Below, in pieces: positions 7,440 to 12,340 of a DNA stretch of 12,340 nt. How positions within the stretch are numbered: the first letter of the stretch is position 1; each line of letters begins with the position of its first letter. The DNA is from Verrucomicrobiales bacterium (GTDB taxonomy: Bacteria; Verrucomicrobiota; Verrucomicrobiia; Verrucomicrobiales; Verrucomicrobiaceae): contig DNXB01000288.1 in assembly GCA_003506995.1 (NCBI GenBank), positions 569 to 12,908 of the forward strand, in the 5' to 3' direction. Under the pieces are notes generated by a model. It was not told the origin of the DNA and ran no database searches. It worked only from the letters and a program-made list of their open reading frames with translations. The position numbers were made by a program, and so were the translations under genes.

Positions 7440-9134
7440 TTAGAAATTGTAGTTAATTCCCATGATAAGCCGGCTTTGCGTCGAGTCGGTGTTGGCCCCC
7501 TTCGAGTCCGTGAGGAAGTAGCGATAACCAAAGTTCATGCCGGCCTTCGCTGAAATTGTGTAGTTCAGGTCAAGAGCAAAGCCATGCTGGTCGTTGTCCT
7601 GGCCAACAGCCACTGAGTCGGTGCGACCGAAGTGATAGCCAGCTCCAGCCCTCCATTTGGAAGAAATTTGGTGGGTGTAATAAAAATCGAGGCCGTATTG
7701 AGTCACGTCGGCTTGCGCACCTGGAAAGGCAGGATTGAAGAAGGAAGGCTCAGCGCGCTCATAGTAGCCTGAAACAGAAAAGCGCCCGCCTTTCCAGGCC
7801 ACCATCGACAAACCATAATTGACGAAATCAGCGGTGATGAAGTTGGACGACAAATTGATGGATGACTCATGTCCAATGGTCAGGGTATGGCTAAAGCGGG
7901 CATTCAACTGATTGGTGATGCTGAAATTATAATAATAACTGCTCAAATCCGTGGTGTCTCCTGGGCCAAGGGGTGCCAGAACTGTCGGGTCGTCGAATTC
8001 AAAGATCTGCACGCCTCCAGAAAGCTTGATGGTGGTGCTTTTTCCAATAGGAAGGCTGACAAAAGTCCCCCAGTTAAACAAACTGGCTCCATTCAAAGTC
8101 GGCTGAGCATAATCAAGCAAAGAAACACCGCCTTCGGTGCCTAAAATCCAAGTCGCCGTGGGACTGTAGGTCAGCGAGGCATGAAGCGAGTTCATGGTGC
8201 GGTCGAACTGGTTGTTGTTGCTGCCGAGAGCATTGGACCAGGTGTTGGTGTAGTTCAGCACAAGAGCCCAGGCCGAGTTGATCTGCCAGTTGGCAGCAAT
8301 ACCAAAATCGTTCTGAAAAACGCCAAAGCTGCCGGTGCTGGCACCTCCGACAAAGGCGTTGTTCACCGCCGGGCGCACCGAGACACGGTCATAGATCGTG
8401 ATATAAACAGGGCCGGCCTTGATGTCGAAGGCCAGGGTGCTTCCCGGCAGGATGTTCAGCAGGTAGCTGCCGTTGCCGTACGCCGCGAACTCGGGATGGT
8501 CAAAATAATGATCCAAGCCAATGCCTGCCGTGACGCTTAAAACGTTGTGTTGGGTGAGGCGGTAATTGGCGCTGACGTTCAGCAAGGTGCTGCTGATGAA
8601 GTCCGAAACCGCCACAGGCGCCCGTTGAACATTGCTGTTATATTCAAGCCCTTGGTAAAGCCCCAGGCCGATATTGACCGGCCCCACTTTTATGTTGCGC
8701 TTACCAGAGAGAAACGGGTCCGAACTGTAGGTGGGAGCAAAGTAGCTCAACGACTGTGAATACTGGCCTGAATAGCTGGTGTAGTCACCCACCGCACGCG
8801 CGGCAAAAGCTGAGCTGCCACTGCGAACAGAGGGCTGGGAGATTTCGCGGTCAGAACGCAGAAGCTGCTGCAGACTTTGAAAGCCTTCCTGGTCTTCCTG
8901 GCTCTTGTAAGCGCCGCTTTCATAGTCGTACACCACGTCACCACTGCGCGCGGCAGTTGCTGTGGATTTTAACTGGCTGGCACGTCCACGGAAATCATTG
9001 AAAAAATTGCTGGTCTGGGATGGTGAAACCCCAAACTGGGCATTTGCGGACTGCGGCAGCAGACAGGCAGATGCTAAAAATAGCATCATCGAGAAGCCAC
9101 CGATTGAAGTCGATAGGGAGTGATTGTTCAGCAT
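7440..9134 (-). CDS. Outer-membrane beta-barrel protein of an exopolysaccharide export operon
   Basis: This 564-aa protein has a signal peptide with cleavage after A32 (QSANA|Q). A Ser/Gln-rich segment (33-150) contains no recognised domain. From about residue 150 to the end there are alternating amphipathic strands rich in Tyr, Asn, Ser and Gly, such as LNVSANYRL, LALNYT-like strands and FGYRYFL. The C-terminus MGINYNF ends in Phe and fits the signal read by the BAM assembly machinery. About 410 residues would suit a barrel of roughly 16-18 strands. It resembles the beta-barrel porin 2-like proteins of exopolysaccharide loci, but I cannot name the family with certainty. As first gene of an operon with OPX and Wzc-like proteins, it is probably the outer-membrane exit pore for the polymer. 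The ATG at 9134 starts directly before the signal peptide and is preceded by gatctctctc. Confidence 0.85.
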   Translation of the reverse strand: MLNNHSLSTSIGGFSMMLFLASACLLPQSANAQFGVSPSQTSNFFNDFRGRASQLKSTATAARSGDVVYDYESGAYKSQEDQEGFQSLQQLLRSDREISQPSVRSGSSAFAARAVGDYTSYSGQYSQSLSYFAPTYSSDPFLSGKRNIKVGPVNIGLGLYQGLEYNSNVQRAPVAVSDFISSTLLNVSANYRLTQHNVLSVTAGIGLDHYFDHPEFAAYGNGSYLLNILPGSTLAFDIKAGPVYITIYDRVSVRPAVNNAFVGGASTGSFGVFQNDFGIAANWQINSAWALVLNYTNTWSNALGSNNNQFDRTMNSLHASLTYSPTATWILGTEGGVSLLDYAQPTLNGASLFNWGTFVSLPIGKSTTIKLSGGVQIFEFDDPTVLAPLGPGDTTDLSSYYYNFSITNQLNARFSHTLTIGHESSINLSSNFITADFVNYGLSMVAWKGGRFSVSGYYERAEPSFFNPAFPGAQADVTQYGLDFYYTHQISSKWRAGAGYHFGRTDSVAVGQDNDQHGFALDLNYTISAKAGMNFGYRYFLTDSKGANTDSTQSRLIMGINYNF

Positions 9135-9258
9135 GAGAGAGATCGGGGTCGGGAGTTAATTTTCGATAGAAGCAATTCCATGCGCTTTTGTCCATCCTAA
9201 AATGCACTCCTTTTCTGCATATCTACTTCTTCAAAACCAATCATCTGGAGCTAATTAA

Positions 9259-9293
9259 TGACAAAATTGTCACCTGGGGATGCGCATCCCCAG
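9259..9293. promoter_or_regulatory. Adjacent dyads including a perfect 20-bp palindrome
   Basis: TGACAA-aa-TTGTCA (9259-9272) is followed one base later by a perfect spacer-free palindrome, ctggggatgc/gcatccccag (9274-9293). They lie 125-159 nt upstream of the barrel start codon and about 290-330 nt upstream of the deaminase. Spacer-free symmetry suits a dimeric regulator's operator better than an RNA hairpin, and no T-run follows on either strand. Confidence 0.5.
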
Positions 9294-9361
9294 AAAACCT
9301 TTGGTGGAACACGGGCCTTGCTTGCATCTCTGCTCCAGATCTAGCTCTAATTGAATTTCTC

Positions 9362-9427
9362 GTGCCGCGGCACTTTCCCACGACCTGCGTGGGCATTCGG
9401 TGCCAAAAGGCAACATCACAATGTGAT
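9362..9427. promoter_or_regulatory. Cluster of three short dyads upstream of the deaminase gene
   Basis: Three palindromes fall within 66 nt: gtgccg/cggcac (9362-9373, perfect), cccacg-acctg-cgtggg (9377-9393), and atcaca-a-tgtgat (9415-9427, perfect 6-bp arms). They may be operators, or parts of one structured leader or small RNA. The sequence alone does not decide between these. Confidence 0.4.
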
Positions 9428-9585
9428 TCAGTTTACGGAGCAGCTTTCGGAGTGATGGAGCTCGAGGTTTATTGTTCACTCCTGCTAGATACTGTTCATA
9501 AACACATGTTCAAATGAATTATGGTGTTAAATTTTGATGCCTCTCCCCTTCTTGACTCTGGCAATCACACAGACCATTGCGTTTC

Positions 9586-10062
9586 ATGGCTGAAAATCAA
9601 CGTCCCACAAGCACCACCGCTCGCCTGACAATCCCTGAATACGCCATGGCTCTGGCCCATGTGGCGAGCCTGCGTTCCGAAGACCCATTTCGCAAAGTCG
9701 GCGCGGTTGCCATCGACTTTGACAATCGCGTCATCGGTACGGCTTACAATGGCCTCGCCCCTGGCTACGACGCCGATCTCGACTTTTGGGCTGATCGTGA
9801 TGCCCGCCGGAAATACATGCTGCATGCTGAAGTGAATCTGTGCAGCCTTTTCACCCGTGGAAACGTGCGTCTCGTGGCCTGCACCACCAAACCCTGCACC
9901 AGCTGCATGCAGATGCTCTGCGCCTACGGCGTGAAGGAAGTTTATTTCCGTGAAGATTACCCGGAATCCGAAGCGGATGCGATTGCGAAACGCTATGGCA
10001 TCCAGTTGATCCAACTGGCGAACTACCCGCAGATCATCCAGTCTGGCGAAATCACCGCATGA
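9586..10062 (+). CDS. dCMP/cytidine-type deaminase
   Basis: This 158-aa cytoplasmic zinc deaminase is of the cytidine/deoxycytidylate deaminase family. The metal site is complete: H80-A-E82 supplies a zinc ligand and the catalytic glutamate, and P103-C104-T-S-C107 supplies the two cysteine ligands. The segment DPFRKVGAVAIDFDNRVIGTAYNG is typical of dCMP deaminases and the ComEB-like branch, so conversion of dCMP to dUMP for thymidylate synthesis is the most likely reaction. A related nucleotide or base substrate cannot be excluded. The ATG at 9586 is preferred over the TTG at 9577, which would add only three residues. It appears to be a single-gene unit, diverging from the export operon and ending 7 nt from the stop codon of the convergent oxidoreductase gene. 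Confidence 0.88.
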   Translation: MAENQRPTSTTARLTIPEYAMALAHVASLRSEDPFRKVGAVAIDFDNRVIGTAYNGLAPGYDADLDFWADRDARRKYMLHAEVNLCSLFTRGNVRLVACTTKPCTSCMQMLCAYGVKEVYFREDYPESEADAIAKRYGIQLIQLANYPQIIQSGEITA

Positions 10063-10069
10063 ACTCGCA

Positions 10070-11191
10070 TCATAGAGCAATGACGGCTCCGTTGGCGTGG
10101 GATTCCAACGCCGCGGCGAAGATTTCCTGGGTGGCGACAGCCTCCTCCACTGTGGCGCAGCCGAAACGACCGTTGAGCAGGCCGGCACGTTCCATCAAGT
10201 AGGCGGCCCACATCTGCTGGATCACATCTGGGAAACCGGGTTCAAAAATGCCCCCTGTGACGGCCTTGAACGGCATGCCAAAGCCGAGATCGGTCTTTTT
10301 CCAGAACTGTTCCTTGCCGTTTTCGAACACCCACAGCGTCTTCGGCTCCTTGGTGCTGTATCGCACCCCGCCCTCAGTGCCGAGCACCTCGATGAACCAG
10401 GTGTTCGTCTCTCCGGGAGCCATGCGTTTCATTTCCAGGCGCATTGGCACCTCGTGGTCGCCGATCCTCGTCCAGCAGTTGAGTAATGCGTTGTCCCAGG
10501 TGTCGCAATCCGCCATTCCTCCTCTGCCGTCCGGACGCTGCGGATAGCCTTTCTGGAGCTGCGCAAACACCCGCTCCGGACGCCAGCCCAGGCGGAGTGG
10601 GATATGGCATGCATGCATGCCCAGATCACCGAGCACTCCGATCTCACCACAGAAGGCTGATTTGCGCTTCCAATTCGCTGGTTTGGTGGCGTCCAGGTCG
10701 CTGCTGTGATGAAATCCTGCAACCACCTCCAGAACACGGCCCAGCTTGCCTCCCGCGACCGCCTGGATCGCACGCTGAGCGCCGGGCATGAAGGGAAACT
10801 CCGAGCTGCAACGCACAAAGCGCCCGGAAGCCTTCACCGCGTCCGCAATGCGGCGTGCCGAGGCCAGGTCGATACCAAAGGGCTTTTCCGCAAACAAGTC
10901 CTTACCTGCCGCCAGCACATCGCAGTAAATCGCCTCATGCAGATGATGCGGCACCGCCACATAGACCACGTCCACCGCCGAATTGGCCAGCAATGCATGA
11001 TAATCCGCCGTGATTTGTGCGCAGGAGGGAATGCGTTGGAACCAGTTCCGCACATCCTCAACGAGGTCGGCCACCGCCACCAGTTCCGGCTGCACCTCCA
11101 CGTCCGTCAGGGAGCACCAACGCGCGAAGGCGCTGGCCATTTCGCGGCCCATGAGGCCGCCGCCGATGATGCCGATGCCGATCTTTTTCAT
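10070..11191 (-). CDS. Gfo/Idh/MocA family NAD(P)-dependent oxidoreductase
   Basis: This 373-aa protein has an N-terminal Rossmann fold with G10-G-G-L-M-G15 at the nucleotide loop and the family motif E102-K103-P104. The C-terminal substrate domain contains G188-D189-L-G-M-H193, in which D189 and H193 correspond to the usual catalytic Asp and His. Length is normal. Unlike many verrucomicrobial members it has no Tat or Sec signal, so it acts in the cytoplasm. Family members oxidise or reduce sugars, inositols and sugar nucleotides; the substrate here cannot be read from the sequence. It starts 28 nt after gmd on the same strand and is probably cotranscribed, which raises the possibility of a role in deoxysugar or sugar-nucleotide metabolism. 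ATG 11191 is preceded by ctagagcagc, a weak match to a ribosome binding site. Confidence 0.9.
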   Translation of the reverse strand: MKKIGIGIIGGGLMGREMASAFARWCSLTDVEVQPELVAVADLVEDVRNWFQRIPSCAQITADYHALLANSAVDVVYVAVPHHLHEAIYCDVLAAGKDLFAEKPFGIDLASARRIADAVKASGRFVRCSSEFPFMPGAQRAIQAVAGGKLGRVLEVVAGFHHSSDLDATKPANWKRKSAFCGEIGVLGDLGMHACHIPLRLGWRPERVFAQLQKGYPQRPDGRGGMADCDTWDNALLNCWTRIGDHEVPMRLEMKRMAPGETNTWFIEVLGTEGGVRYSTKEPKTLWVFENGKEQFWKKTDLGFGMPFKAVTGGIFEPGFPDVIQQMWAAYLMERAGLLNGRFGCATVEEAVATQEIFAAALESHANGAVIAL

Positions 11192-11219
11192 GCTGCTCTA
11201 GGTTTTAAGGATTCACACT

Positions 11220-12230
11220 TCACATCGCCGCCTTGGCGTTCTTCACCGCCAGTTCGTGCTGCGCCAGGGTCAGGTCGGCGTCCACCATGATCTTCACCAG
11301 CTCCTTGAACTTCACCTTCGGCTCCCAGCCCAGCTTCTTGCGGGCCTTGGCAGGATCGCCGATGAGCAGGTCCACTTCCGCCGGGCGCTCATAGCGGGCG
11401 TCATACTTCACATACTTCTCCCAGTCCAGCCCCAGCAGCCCGAACGTCTCTTGCACAAACTCCTTCACGCTGTGCGTCTCGTTCGTGGCGATCACATAAT
11501 CGTCCGGCTCGTCCTGCTGGAGCATCATCCACATCATCTCCACATAGTCCTTGGCGTAGCCCCAGTCGCGCTTCGCGTCCATATTGCCCAGCAGCAGCTT
11601 GTCCTGCAGGCCCACCTTGATGCGGGTCGCCGCGCGCGTGATTTTGCGCGTCACGAAGGTCTCCCCGCGGCGTGGAGATTCGTGGTTGAAAAGAATGCCG
11701 CTGCTCGCGTGCAGGCCGTAGCTCTCGCGGTAGTTCACCGTCAGCCAGTGGCCGTACACCTTCGCGCAGGCATATGGTGAGCGCGGCCAGAACGGCGTCG
11801 TCTCCACCTGCGGCACCTCCTGCACCTTGCCAAACATCTCCGAAGACGAAGCCTGGTAAAAGCGCACCTTGCCCACCAGCCCTGTCTCGCGGATCGCCTC
11901 CAGGATGCGCTGCGTGCCCAGGCCCACGATGTCCCCGGTCGATTCAGGCACGTCAAACGACACGCGCACATGGCTCTGCGCCCCCAGGTTGTACACCTCG
12001 TCGGGCTTCAGATCGTAAAGCAGCTTCACCAGCGCCACTGAGTCCATCAGATCCCCGTAATGCAGGTGCAGAGGCTTGCTGGTGTCCTGGTAGATGTGCT
12101 CCAGCCGCCCCGTGTTGAAGGACGACGCCCGGCGGATGATTCCATGCACCTCGTAGCCCTTCTCCAGCAGCAGTTCCGTGAGATATGAGCCGTCCTGCCC
12201 AGTGATGCCGGTGATGAGTGCTTTCTTCAT
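11220..12230 (-). CDS. gmd: GDP-mannose 4,6-dehydratase
   Basis: This 336-aa cytoplasmic extended short-chain dehydrogenase/reductase converts GDP-D-mannose to GDP-4-dehydro-6-deoxy-D-mannose, the precursor of GDP-L-fucose, GDP-D-rhamnose and related sugars. The NADP-binding motif is G8-I-T-G11-Q-D-G14. The catalytic residues are S129 (Thr in the E. coli enzyme), E131, and Y153-A-C-A-K157. Strong family signatures include RASSFNTGRLEHIY, NLGAQSHVRVSF, NHESPRRGETFVTRKI and KRDWGYAKDYVE. The ATG at 12230 gives the standard start MKKALITGITGQDGSYL; a TTG at 12257 would add nine unlikely residues. The Gfo/Idh/MocA gene follows after 28 nt. The usual partners, GDP-fucose synthase or an Rmd-type reductase, are not in the window but could lie upstream beyond 12340. 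The last 110 nt (12231-12340) contain no gene and no clear promoter. Confidence 0.97.
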   Translation of the reverse strand: MKKALITGITGQDGSYLTELLLEKGYEVHGIIRRASSFNTGRLEHIYQDTSKPLHLHYGDLMDSVALVKLLYDLKPDEVYNLGAQSHVRVSFDVPESTGDIVGLGTQRILEAIRETGLVGKVRFYQASSSEMFGKVQEVPQVETTPFWPRSPYACAKVYGHWLTVNYRESYGLHASSGILFNHESPRRGETFVTRKITRAATRIKVGLQDKLLLGNMDAKRDWGYAKDYVEMMWMMLQQDEPDDYVIATNETHSVKEFVQETFGLLGLDWEKYVKYDARYERPAEVDLLIGDPAKARKKLGWEPKVKFKELVKIMVDADLTLAQHELAVKNAKAAM

Positions 12231-12340
12231 GGTTAAAATCGAGCGCCGATGAGACAATACCGCCCCCGCTTCCGCAAGGGGAAAACCAGGAACATATCAG
12301 TTGCGCCCTGTCACGCTTCCCTTATTCTCCGCCCCCCAAT

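Larger units (their letters stand above)
9135..9585. other. 451-nt divergent intergenic region, palindrome-rich, no convincing gene
   Basis: This stretch is visibly A+T-richer than the flanking genes and lies between the leftward export operon and the rightward deaminase gene, so promoters for both should be here. I could not identify a -35/-10 pair at good spacing on either strand. It contains several separate dyads, listed individually, and three direct copies of TGTTCA at 9473, 9493 and 9507. Open frames at 9188-9517 (+) and 9270-9479 (-) begin at TTG and GTG and resemble no known protein. Confidence 0.6.

Noticed and set aside
9274..9293. Reading the 20-bp palindrome as an intrinsic terminator
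   Set aside because: No T-run follows on either strand, and the symmetry has no natural loop.
9310..9340. Possible sigma-54 promoter (GG...GC elements near cgggccttgcttgc)
   Set aside because: The spacing between the GG and GC dinucleotides is not the required 10 nt and the flanking consensus is poor.
9415..9427. CRP-like binding site (atcaca-a-tgtgat)
   Set aside because: The half-sites have a 1-bp centre rather than the 6-bp spacing of CRP sites, so only a generic dyad is reported.
9188..9517. A 109-codon + strand open frame and a 69-codon - strand frame (9270-9479) in the intergenic region
   Set aside because: They start at TTG and GTG, overlap each other and several palindromes, and their products show no recognisable domain or coding-like composition.
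12231..12340. Promoter for gmd, for example tgatatgtt as an extended -10 on the - strand
   Set aside because: No -35 element at acceptable spacing; the match is too weak to list.

Overview
The window looks like a chromosomal segment from a verrucomicrobium, probably Verrucomicrobiaceae or a Prosthecobacter-like lineage. The clearest pointer is the first gene, which has the Pirellula/Verrucomicrobium-type propeller dehydrogenase and CxxCH heme domains. It is followed by a Tat-exported DUF1501 protein, another family greatly expanded in Planctomycetes and Verrucomicrobia. Coding DNA is G+C-rich. None of the intact genes has a convincing Shine-Dalgarno sequence at normal spacing. No tRNA, rRNA, CRISPR array, insertion sequence or phage gene was seen.

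Left block, + strand (1-4250). A 5'-truncated multidomain protein (propeller, HEAT-like helices, jelly-roll carbohydrate-binding-like module, cytochrome c domain) is followed after 32 nt by the DUF1501 gene. The two probably form a catabolic or exported redox pair. After a 119-nt gap holding three palindromes comes a BCP-like peroxiredoxin. A strong hairpin terminator, usable in both directions, separates it from the next block.

Middle block, - strand (4262-9134). Three genes in transcription order look like an exopolysaccharide export operon: a 564-aa outer-membrane beta-barrel, a short 236-aa Wza/OPX-type protein, and a Wzc/GumC-like chain-length regulator fused to a BY-kinase domain with a C-terminal tyrosine cluster. 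The short OPX protein lacks the part of Wza that crosses the outer membrane, so the neighbouring barrel is the likely exit pore. No glycosyltransferase, flippase or polymerase is present here.

Right block. A 451-nt palindrome-rich, AT-richer intergenic region (9135-9585) separates the export operon from a divergent dCMP/cytidine-type deaminase gene. That gene converges, with only 7 nt between stop codons, on a - strand pair: GDP-mannose 4,6-dehydratase (gmd) followed 28 nt later by a cytoplasmic Gfo/Idh/MocA oxidoreductase. Gmd makes the precursor of 6-deoxyhexoses such as fucose and rhamnose, so this pair may supply sugar nucleotides to the polymer exported by the middle block. That link is an inference.

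The most interesting points are the short-OPX plus barrel export arrangement, the pyrimidine-rich leaders that replace Shine-Dalgarno sequences, the palindrome clusters in two intergenic regions, and the unusual gmd partner. I found no clear evidence of a wholly new system.
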